Source: Leptasterias polaris
Lineage: Eukaryota > Echinodermata > Asteroidea > Forcipulatida > Asteriidae
Length of the DNA stretch: 64,000 bases
Direction of reading: 5' to 3'
NCBI GenBank assembly: GCA_037783415.1
Contig: JAZGTN010000089.1
Span: 62,001-126,000 of the forward strand
The position numbers and the translations under genes are program-made. This document shows, in pieces, positions 52,791 to 64,000 of this stretch. The notes beneath the pieces were generated by a model that made no database searches, was not told where the DNA came from, and saw nothing but the letters and a program-made list of their open reading frames with translations. Within the stretch, counting starts at the first letter, position 1, and the number at the start of each line of letters is the position of its first letter.

Positions 52791-55359
52791 ATAAAACTAG
52801 TCTTTTTCACAGCCCATCTTAAGCCTCAGTTCGGTGTGTGCGCAATACATACAAATAGCCCATTTTAATAGCAGAGCTTTAACCTATTTTCATTTATTTT
52901 TCATTTATTGATTTCCAATTAGAAACTTACCAAAATTTCACAAACGACTCTCCATAATACTGTCCTCAATGGTATAAAATAATATCAAGTTTTTAATTGG
53001 GGACTTTTAATTGGGGACATTTTATAAAACTAGTCTTTTTCACAGCCCATCTTAAGCCTCAGTTCGGTGTGTGCGCAATACATACAAATAGCCCATTTTA
53101 ATAGCAGAGCTTTAACCTATTTTCATTTATTTTTCATTTATTGATTTCCAATTAGAAACTTACCAACATTTCACAAACGACTCTCCATAATACTGTCCTC
53201 AATGATATAAAATAATATCAAGTTTTTAATTGGGGACTTTTAATTGGGGACATTTTATAAAACTAGTCTTTTTCACAGCTCATCTTAAGCCTCAGTTCGG
53301 TGTGTGCGCAATACATACAAATAGCCCATTTTAATAGCAGAGCTTTAACCTATTTTCATTTATTTTTTATTTATTGATTTCCAATTAGAAACTTACAAAA
53401 ATTTCACAAATGACTCTCCATAATACTGTCCTCAATGATATAAAATAATATCAAGTTTTTAATTGGGGACTTTTAATTGGGGACATTTTATAAAACTAGT
53501 CTTTTTCACAGCCCATCTTAAGCCTCAGTTCGGTGTGTGCGCAATACATAAATAGCCCATTTTAATAGCAGAGCTTTAACCTATTTTCATTTATTTTTCA
53601 TTTATTGATTTCCAATTAGAAACTTACCAAAATTTCACAAACGACTCTCCATAATACTGTCCTCAATGATATAAAATAATATCAAGTTTTTAATTGGGGA
53701 CTTTTAATTGGGGACATTTTATAAAACTAGTCTTTTTCACAGCCCATCTTAAGCCTCAGTTCGGTGTGTGCGCAATACATACAAATAGCCCATTTTAATA
53801 GCAGAGCTTTAACCTATTTTCATTTATTTTTCATTTATTGATTTCCAATTAGAAACTTACCAAAATTTCACAAACGACTCTCCATAATACTGTCCTCAAT
53901 GATATAAAATAATAATTATCAAGTTTTTAATTGGGGACATTTTATAAAACTAGTCTTTTTCACAGCCCATCTTAAGCCTCAGTTCGGTGTGTGCGCAATA
54001 CATACAAATAGCCCATTTTAATAGCAGAGCTTTAACCTATTTTCATTTATTTTTCATTTATTGATTTCCAATTAGAAACTTACCAAAATTTCACAAACGA
54101 CTCTCCATAATACTGTCCTCAATGATATAAAATAATATCAAGTTTTTAATTGGGGACTTTTAATTGGGGACATTTTATAAAACTAGTCTTTTTCACAGCC
54201 CATCTTAAGCCTCAGTTCGGTGTGTGCGCAATACATACAAATAGCCCATTTTAATAGCAGAGCTTTAACCTATTTTCATTTATTTTTCATTTATTGATTT
54301 CCAATTAGAAACTTACCAAAATTTCACAAACAACTCTCCATATTACTGTCCTCAATGATATAAAATAATATCAAGTTTTTAATTGGGGACATTTAATTGG
54401 GGACATTTTATAAAACTAGTCTTTTTCACAGCCCATCTTAAGCCTCAGTTCGGTGTGTGCGCAATACATACAAATAGCCCATTTTAATAGCAGAGCTTTA
54501 ACCTATTTTCATTTATTTTTCATTTATTGATTTCCAATTAGAAACTTACCAAAATTTCACAAACGACTCTCCATAATACTGTCCTCAATGATATAAAATA
54601 ATATCAAGTTTTTAATTGGGGACTTTTAATTGGGGACATTTTATAAAACTAGTCTTTTTCACAGCCCATCTTAAGCCTCAGTTCGGTGTGTGCGCAATAC
54701 ATACAAATAGCCCATTTTAATAGCGGAGCTTTAACCTATTTTCATTTATTTTTCATTTATTGATTTCCAATTAGAAACTTACCAAAATTTCACAAACGAC
54801 TCTCCATAATACTGTCCTCAATGATATAAAATAATATCAAGTTTTTAATTGGGGACATTTTATAAAACTAGTCTTTTTCACAGCCCATCTTAAGCCTCAG
54901 TTCGGTGTGTGCGCAATACATACAAATAGCGCATTTTAATAGCAGAGCTTTAACCTATTTTCATTTATTTTTCATTTATTGATTTCCAATTAGAAACTTA
55001 CCAAAATTTCACAAACGACTCTCCATAATACTGTCCTCAATGATATAAAATAATATCAAGTTTTTAATTGGGGACTTTTAATTGGGGACATTTTATAAAA
55101 CTAGTCTTTTTCACAGCCCATCTTAAGCCTCAGTTCGGTGTGTGCGCAATACATACAAATAGCCCATTTTAATAGCAGAGCTTTAACCTATTTTCATTTA
55201 TTTTTCATTTATTGATTTCCAATTAGAAACTTACCAAAATTTCACAAACGACTCTCCATAATACTGTCCTCAATGATATAAAATAATATCAAGTTTTTAA
55301 TTGGGGACATTTTATAAAACTAGTCTTTTTCACAGCCCATCTTAAGCCTCAGTTCGGTG

Positions 55360-58300
55360 TGTGCGCAATTTATACAAATAGCCCATTTTAATAGCAGAGC
55401 TTTAACCTATTTTCATTTATTTTTCATTTATTGATTTCCAATTAGAAACTTACCAAAATTTCACAAACGACTCTCCATAATACTGTCCTCAATGATATAA
55501 AATAATATCAAGTTTTTAATTGGGGACTTTTAATTGGGGACATTTTATAAAACTAGTCTTTTTCACAGCCCATCTTAAGCCTCAGTTCGGTGTGTGCGCA
55601 ATACATACAAATAGCCCATTTTAATAGCAGAGCTTTAACCTATTTTCATTTATTTTTCATTTATTGATTTCCAATTAGAAACTTACCAAAATTTCACAAA
55701 CGACTCTCCATAATACTGTCCTCAATGATATAAAATAATATCAAGTTTTTAATTGGGGACATTTTATAAAACTAGTCTTTTTCACAGCCCATCTTAAGCC
55801 TCAGTTCGGTGTGTGCGCAATACATACAAATAGCGCATTTTAATAGCAGAGCTTTAACCTATTTTCATTTATTTTTCATTTATTGATTTCCAATTAGAAA
55901 CTTACCAAAATTTCACAAACGACTCTCCATAATACTGTCCTCAATGATATAAAATAATATCAAGTTTTTAATTGGGGACTTTTAATTGGGGACATTTTAT
56001 AAAACTAGTCTTTTTCACAGCCCATCTTAAGCCTCAGTTCGGTGTGTGCGCAATACATACAAATAGCCCATTTTAATAGCAGAGCTTTAACCTATTTTCA
56101 TTTATTTTTCATTTATTGATTTCCAATTAGAAACTTACCAAAATTTCACAAACGACTCTCCATAATACTGTCCTCAATGATATAAAATAATATCAAGTTT
56201 TTAATTGGGGACATTTTATAAAACTAGTCTTTTTCACAGCCCATCTTAAGCCTCAGTTCGGTGTGTGCGCAATTTATACAAATAGCCCATTTTAATAGCA
56301 GAGCTTTAACCTATTTTCATTTATTTTTCATTTATTGATTTCCAATTAGAAACTTACCAAAATTTCACAAACGACTCTCCATAATACTGTCCTCAATGAT
56401 ATAAAATAATATCAAGTTTTTAATTGGGGACTTTTAATTGGGGACATTTTATAAAACTAGTCTTTTTCACAGCCCATCTTAAGCCTCAGTTCGGTGTGTG
56501 CGCAATACATACAAATAGCCCATTTTAATAGCAGAGCTTTAACCTATTTTCATTTATTTTTCATTTATTGATTTCCAATTAGAAACTTACCAAAATTTCA
56601 CAAACGACTCTCCATAATACTGTCCGCAATGATATAAAATAATATCAAGTTTTTAATTGGGGACTTTTAATTGGGGACATTTTATAAAACTAGTCTTTTT
56701 CACAGCCCATCTTAAGCCTCAGTTCGGTGTGTGCGCAATACATACAAATAGCCCATTTTAATAGCAGAGCTTTAACCTATTTTCATTTATTTTTCATTTA
56801 TTGATTTCCAATTAGAAACTTACCAAAATTTCACAAACGACTCTCCATAATACTGTCCTCAATGATATAAAATAATATCAAGTTTTTAATTGGGGACTTT
56901 TAATTGGGGACATTTTATAAAACTAGTCTTTTTCACAGCCCATCTTAAGCCTCAGTTCGGTGTGTGCGCAATACATACAAATAGCCCATTTTAATAGCAG
57001 AGCTTTAACCTATTTTCATTTATTTTTCATTTATTGATTTCCAATTAGAAACTTACCAAAATTTCACAAACGACTCTCCATAATACTGTCCTCAATGATA
57101 TAAAATAATATCAAGTTTTTAATTGGGGACATTTTATAAAACTAGTCTTTTTCACAGCCCATCTTAAGCCTCAGTTCTGTGTGTGCGCAATACATACAAA
57201 TAGCCCATTTTAATAGCAGAGCTTTCACCTATTTTCATTTATTTTTCATTTATTGATTTCCAATTAGAAACTTACCAAAATTTCACAAAGGACTCTCTAT
57301 AATACTGTCCTCAATGATATAAAATAATATCAAGTTTTTAATTGGGGACTTTTAATTGGGGACATTTTATAAAACTAGTCTTTTTCACAGCCCATCTTAA
57401 GCCTCAGTTCGGTGTGTGCGCAATACATACAAATAGCCCATTTTAATAGCGGAGCTTTAACCTATTTTCATTTATTTTTCATTTATTGATTTCCAATTAG
57501 AAACTTACCAAAATTTCACAAACGACTCTCCATAATACTGTCCTCAATGATATAAAATAATATCAAGTTTTTAATTGGGGACATTTTATAAAACTAGTCT
57601 TTTTCACAGCCCATCTTAAGCCTCAGTTCGGTGTGTGCGCAATACATACAAATAGCGCATTTTAATAGCAGAGCTTTAACCTATTTTCATTTATTTTTCA
57701 TTTATTGATTTCCAATTAGAAACTTACCAAAATTTCACAAACGACTCTCCATAATACTGTCCTCAATGATATAAAATAATATCAAGTTTTTAATTGGGGA
57801 CTTTTAATTGGGGACATTTTATAAAACTAGTCTTTTTCACAGCCCATCTTAAGCCTCAGTTCGGTGTGTGCGCAATACATACAAATAGCCCATTTTAATA
57901 GCAGAGCTTTAACCTATTTTCATTTATTTGTCATTTATTGATTTCCAATTAGAAACTTACCAAAATTTCACAAACGACTCTCCATAATACTGTCCTCAAT
58001 GATATAAAATAATATCAAGTTTTTAATTGGGGACATTTTATAAAACTAGTCTTTTTCACAGCCCATCTTAAGCCTCAGTTCGGTGTGTGCGCAATTTATA
58101 CAAATAGCCCATTTTAATAGCAGAGCTTTAACCTATTTTCATTTATTTTTCATTTATTGATTTCCAATTAGAAACTTACCAAAATTTCACAAACGACTCT
58201 CCATAATACTGTCCTCAATGATATAAAATAATATCAAGTTTTTAATTGGGGACTTTTAATTGGGGACATTTTATAAAACTAGTCTTTTTCACAGCCCATC

Positions 58301-61300
58301 TTAAGCCTCAGTTCGGTGTGTGCGCAATACATACAAATAGCCCATTTTTATAGCAGAGCTTTAACCTATTTTCATTTATTTTTCATTTATTGATTTCCAA
58401 TTAGAAACTTACCAAAATTTCACAAACGACTCTCCATAATACTGTCCTCAATGATATAAAATAATATCAAGTTTTTAATTGGGGACATTTTATAAAACTA
58501 GTCTTTTTCACAGCCCATCTTAAGCCTCAGTTCTGTGTGTGCGCAATACATACAAATAGCCCATTTTAATAGCAGAGCTTTCACCTATTTTCATTTATTT
58601 TTCATTTATTGATTTCCAATTAGAAACTTACCAACATTTCACAAAGGACTCTCTATAATACTGTCCTCAATGATATAAAATAATATCAAGTTTTTAATTG
58701 GGGACTTTTAATTGGGGACATTTTATAAAACTAGTCTTTTTCACAGCCCATCTTAAGCCTCAGTTCGGTGTGTGCGCAATACATACAAATAGCCCATTTT
58801 AATAGCGGAGCTTTAACCTATTTTCATTTATTTTTCATTTATTGATTTCCAATTAGAAACTTACCAAAATTTCACAAACGACTCTCCATAATACTGTCCT
58901 CAATGATATAAAATAATATCAAGTTTTTAATTGGGGACATTTTATAAAACTAGTCTTTTTCACAGCCCATCTTAAGCCTCAGTTCGGTGTGTGCGCAATA
59001 CATACAAATAGCGCATTTTAATAGCAGAGCTTTAACCTATTTTCATTTATTTTTCATTTATTGATTTCCAATTAGAAACTTACCAAAATTTCACAAACGA
59101 CTCTCCATAATACTGTCCTCAATGATATAAAATAATATCAAGTTTTTAATTGGGGACTTTTAATTGGGGACATTTTATAAAACTAGTCTTTTTCACAGCC
59201 CATCTTAAGCCTCAGTTCGGTGTGTGCGCAATACATACAAATAGCCCATTTTAATAGCGGAGCTTTAACCTATTTTCATTTATTTTTCATTTATTGATTT
59301 CCAATTAGAAACTTACCAAAATTTCACAAACGACTCTCCATAATACTGTCCTCAATGATATAAAATAATATCAAGTTTTTAATTGGGGACATTTTATAAA
59401 ACTAGTCTTTTTCACAGCCCATCTTAAGCCTCAGTTCGGTGTGTGCGCAATACATACAAATAGCGCATTTTAATAGCAGAGCTTTAACCTATTTTCATTT
59501 ATTTTTCATTTATTGATTTCCAATTAGAAACTTACCAAAATTTCACAAACGACTCTCCATAATACTGTCCTCAATGATATAAAATAATATCAAGTTTTTA
59601 ATTGGGGACTTTTAATTGGGGACATTTTATAAAACTAGTCTTTTTCACAGCCCATCTTAAGCCTCAGTTCGGTGTGTGCGCAATACATACAAATAGCCCA
59701 TTTTAATAGCAGAGCTTTAACCTATTTTCATTTATTTTTCATTTATTGATTTCCAATTAGAAACTTACCAAAATTTCACAAACGACTCTCCATAATACTG
59801 TCCTCAATGATATAAAATAATATCAAGTTTTTAATTGGGGACATTTTATAAAACTAGTCTTTTTCACAGCCCATCTTAAGCCTCAGTTCGGTGTGTGCGC
59901 AATTTATACAAATAGCCCATTTTAATAGCAGAGCTTTAACCTATTTTCATTTATTTTTCATTTATTGATTTCCAATTAGAAACTTACCAAAATTTCACAA
60001 ACGACTCTCCATAATACTGTCCTCAATGATATAAAATAATATCAAGTTTTTAATTGGGGACTTTTAATTGGGGACATTTTATAAAACTAGTCTTTTTCAC
60101 AGCCCATCTTAAGCCTCAGTTCGGTGTGTGCGCAATACATACAAATAGCCCATTTTAATAGCAGAGCTTTAACCTATTTTCATTTATTTTTCATTTATTG
60201 ATTTCCAATTAGAAACTTACCAAAATTTCACAAACGACTCTCCATAATACTGTCCGCAATGATATAAAATAATATCAAGTTTTTAATTGGGGACTTTTAA
60301 TTGGGGACATTTTATAAAACTAGTCTTTTTCACAGCCCATCTTAAGCCTCAGTTCGGTGTGTGCGCAATACATACAAATAGCCCATTTTAATAGCAGAGC
60401 TTTAACCTATTTTCATTTATTTTTCATTTATTGATTTCCAATTAGAAACTTACCAAAATTTCACAAACGACTCTCCATAATACTGTCCTCAATGATATAA
60501 AATAATATCAAGTTTTTAATTGGGGACTTTTAATTGGGGACATTTTATAAAACTAGTCTTTTTCACAGCCCATCTTAAGCCTCAGTTCGGTGTGTGCGCA
60601 ATACATACAAATAGCCCATTTTAATAGCAGAGCTTTAACCTATTTTCATTTATTTTTCATTTATTGATTTCCAATTAGAAACTTACCAAAATTTCACAAA
60701 CGACTCTCCATAATACTGTCCTCAATGATATAAAATAATATCAAGTTTTTAATTGGGGACATTTTATAAAACTAGTCTTTTTCACAGCCCATCTTAAGCC
60801 TCAGTTCTGTGTGTGCGCAATACATACAAATAGCCCATTTTAATAGCAGAGCTTTCACCTATTTTCATTTATTTTTCATTTATTGATTTCCAATTAGAAA
60901 CTTACCAAAATTTCACAAAGGACTCTCTATAATACTGTCCTCAATGATATAAAATAATATCAAGTTTTTAATTGGGGACTTTTAATTGGGGACATTTTAT
61001 AAAACTAGTCTTTTTCACAGCCCATCTTAAGCCTCAGTTCGGTGTGTGCGCAATACATACAAATAGCCCATTTTAATAGCGGAGCTTTAACCTATTTTCA
61101 TTTATTTTTCATTTATTGATTTCCAATTAGAAACTTACCAAAATTTCACAAACGACTCTCCATAATACTGTCCTCAATGATATAAAATAATATCAAGTTT
61201 TTAATTGGGGACATTTTATAAAACTAGTCTTTTTCACAGCCCATCTTAAGCCTCAGTTCGGTGTGTGCGCAATACATACAAATAGCGCATTTTAATAGCA

Positions 61301-63900
61301 GAGCTTTAACCTATTTTCATTTATTTTTCATTTATTGATTTCCAATTAGAAACTTACCAAAATTTCACAAACGACTCTCCATAATACTGTCCTCAATGAT
61401 ATAAAATAATATCAAGTTTTTAATTGGGGACTTTTAATTGGGGACATTTTATAAAACTAGTCTTTTTCACAGCCCATCTTAAGCCTCAGTTCGGTGTGTG
61501 CGCAATACATACAAATAGCCCATTTTAATAGCAGAGCTTTAACCTATTTTCATTTATTTGTCATTTATTGATTTCCAATTAGAAACTTACCAAAATTTCA
61601 CAAACGACTCTCCATAATACTGTCCTCAATGATATAAAATAATATCAAGTTTTTAATTGGGGACATTTTATAAAACTAGTCTTTTTCACAGCCCATCTTA
61701 AGCCTCAGTTCGGTGTGTGCGCAATTTATACAAATAGCCCATTTTAATAGCAGAGCTTTAACCTATTTTCATTTATTTTTCATTTATTGATTTCCAATTA
61801 GAAACTTACCAAAATTTCACAAACGACTCTCCATAATACTGTCCTCAATGATATAAAATAATATCAAGTTTTTAATTGGGGACTTTTAATTGGGGACATT
61901 TTATAAAACTAGTCTTTTTCACAGCCCATCTTAAGCCTCAGTTCGGTGTGTGCGCAATACATACAAATAGCCCATTTTTATAGCAGAGCTTTAACCTATT
62001 TTCATTTATTTTTCATTTATTGATTTCCAATTAGAAACTTACCAAAATTTCACAAACGACTCTCCATAATACTGTCCTCAATGATATAAAATAATATCAA
62101 GTTTTTAATTGGGGACATTTTATAAAACTAGTCTTTTTCACAGCCCATCTTAAGCCTCAGTTCTGTGTGTGCGCAATACATACAAATAGCCCATTTTAAT
62201 AGCAGAGCTTTCACCTATTTTCATTTATTTTTCATTTATTGATTTCCAATTAGAAACTTACCAACATTTCACAAAGGACTCTCTATAATACTGTCCTCAA
62301 TGATATAAAATAATATCAAGTTTTTAATTGGGGACTTTTAATTGGGGACATTTTATAAAACTAGTCTTTTTCACAGCCCATCTTAAGCCTCAGTTCGGTG
62401 TGTGCGCAATACATACAAATAGCCCATTTTAATAGCGGAGCTTTAACCTATTTTCATTTATTTTTCATTTATTGATTTCCAATTAGAAACTTACCAAAAT
62501 TTCACAAACGACTCTCCATAATACTGTCCTCAATGATATAAAATAATATCAAGTTTTTAATTGGGGACTTTTAATTGGGGACATTTTATAAAACTAGTCT
62601 TTTTCACAGCCCATCTTAAGCCTCAGTTCGGTGTGTGCGCAATACATACAAATAGCCCATTTTAATAGCAGAGCTTTAACCTATTTTCATTTATTTTTCA
62701 TTTATTGATTTCCAATTAGAAACTTACCAAAATTTCACAAACGACTCTCCATAATACTGTCCTCAATGATATAAAATAATATCAAGTTTTTAATTGGGGA
62801 CATTTTATAAAACTAGTCTTTTTCACAGCCCATCTTAAGCCTCAGTTCGGTGTGTGCGCAATTTATACAAATAGCCCATTTTAATAGCAGAGCTTTAACC
62901 TATTTTCATTTATTTTTCATTTATTGATTTCCAATTAGAAACTTACCAAAATTTCACAAACGACTCTCCATAATACTGTCCTCAATGATATAAAATAATA
63001 TCAAGTTTTTAATTGGGGACTTTTAATTGGGGACATTTTATAAAACTAGTCTTTTTCACAGCCCATCTTAAGCCTCAGTTCGGTGTGTGCGCAATACATA
63101 CAAATAGCCCATTTTAATAGCAGAGCTTTAACCTATTTTCATTTATTTTTCATTTATTGATTTCCAATTAGAAACTTACCAAAATTTCACAAACGACTCT
63201 CCATAATACTGTCCGCAATGATATAAAATAATATCAAGTTTTTAATTGGGGACTTTTAATTGGGGACATTTTATAAAACTAGTCTTTTTCACAGCCCATC
63301 TTAAGCCTCAGTTCGGTGTGTGCGCAATACATACAAATAGCCCATTTTAATAGCAGAGCTTTAACCTATTTTCATTTATTTTTCATTTTTATTGATTTCC
63401 AATTAGAAACTTACCAAAATTTCACAAACGACTCTCCATAATACTGTCCTCAATGATATAAAATAATATCAAGTTTTTAATTGGGGACTTTTAATTGGGG
63501 ACATTTTATAAAACTAGTCTTTTTCACAGCCCATCTTAAGCCTCAGTTCGGTGTGTGCGCAATACATACAAATAGCCCATTTTAATAGCAGAGCTTTAAC
63601 CTATTTTCATTTATTTTTCATTTATTGATTTCCAATTAGAAACTTACCAAAATTTCACAAACGACTCTCCATAATACTGTCCTCAATGATATAAAATAAT
63701 ATCAAGTTTTTAATTGGGGACATTTTATAAAACTAGTCTTTTTCACAGCCCATCTTAAGCCTCAGTTCTGTGTGTGCGCAATACATACAAATAGCCCATT
63801 TTAATAGCAGAGCTTTCACCTATTTTCATTTATTTTTCATTTATTGATTTCCAATTAGAAACTTACCAAAATTTCACAAAGGACTCTCTATAATACTGTC
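55360..63900 (+). repeat. Higher-order repeat, 3630-bp period (16 monomers)
   Basis: Many private variants recur exactly 3630 bp apart: CAATTTATAC at 56271/59901 and 58093/61723; GCTTTCACC at 57221/60851 and 58577/62207; GTCCGCAATG near 56621/60251; TTATTTGTCATT near 57925/61555. Inside each copy the GCTTTCACC marker repeats at 1356 bp, so this is a nested higher-order unit. A third, rearranged copy continues beyond about 62.5 kb, where marker spacings change to 1137, 2959 and 1605 bp. Confidence 0.85.
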
Positions 63901-64000
63901 CTCAATGATATAAAATAATATCAAGTTTTTAATTGGGGACTTTTAATTGGGGACATTTTATAAAACTAGTTTTTTTCACAGCCCATCTTAAGCCTCAGTT

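Larger units (their letters stand above)
48536..64000 (+). repeat. Satellite block 3, 219/233-bp monomers
   Basis: Continuation of the array after the 4.17-kb transposon, running off the right edge mid-monomer. This block is the richest in diagnostic variants: AGCGTATTTT, AGCGCATTTT, CAATTTATAC, AGCGGAGC, GCTTTCACC with AAAGGACTCTCTAT, and GTCCGCAATG. They let higher-order units be followed. Small indels occur near 53550 (2 bp lost), 53911 (4 bp gained) and 63387 (2 bp gained). No gene or other insertion was seen. Confidence 0.98.

Noticed and set aside
1..64000. Regular repeats as a possible CRISPR array
   Set aside because: The repeated unit is the whole 219/233-bp monomer with no unique spacers, and the genes present are eukaryotic.
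1..64000. CENP-B box in the satellite
   Set aside because: No 17-bp sequence close to the known consensus was seen in the monomer.

Overview
This 64 kb window is eukaryotic and is almost entirely one tandem satellite array. The monomers are all head-to-tail on the same strand and run off both ends of the window. They come in two main lengths, 219 bp and 233 bp, differing by a 14-bp internal duplication, and are roughly 69% A+T by hand count. About 58.3 kb of satellite is present, or roughly 255-260 monomers. The source is probably an animal: the only genes are pieces of a metazoan-type cut-and-paste transposon with spliceosomal introns. Several TAGGCCTA octamers inside that transposon recall marine invertebrate deuterostome genomes, but this is a weak hint and the species cannot be named from the window.

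Layout: satellite block 1 (1-13910); a 1,490-bp DNA transposon without a recognisable gene (13911-15400), with perfect 31-bp terminal inverted repeats and a 4-bp ATTT target-site duplication; satellite block 2 (15401-44365); a 4,170-bp DNA transposon (44366-48535), with 7-bp CGGCCGT inverted ends and an 8-bp TGTGCGCA target-site duplication; satellite block 3 (48536-64000). Because the interrupted monomers are known exactly, both insertion boundaries can be read to the base.

The larger transposon holds the only recognisable gene, on the + strand. Its first exon has the zinc-ligand layout of the N-terminal third of vertebrate RAG1: two CxxC pairs, a W-x-x-H-x4-C-x2-C element, a C3HC4 RING finger and a following zinc motif. 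Its last exon resembles the end of a RAG1/Chapaev-like DDE transposase, with a PKMHLLENH segment and an NEQGGE segment likely to hold the last catalytic Glu. Two introns with good splice sites join the exons in frame. The middle of the catalytic core appears to be missing and there is one frameshift in exon 1, so this copy is probably a defective descendant of an N-RAG-TP-like element. Its ends do not look like recombination signal sequences, which makes it the most interesting object here.

The satellite shows local higher-order structure. Diagnostic variants recur at spacings that are sums of 219 and 233: 904, 918, 1123, 1342, 1356, 1794, 2027, 2931 and 3630 bp. Different sub-blocks use different periods, which indicates recent local amplification by unequal exchange or a similar process. 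Neither transposon has been copied by these amplifications, so both probably inserted late. No rRNA, tRNA, CRISPR array or ordinary host gene was found.
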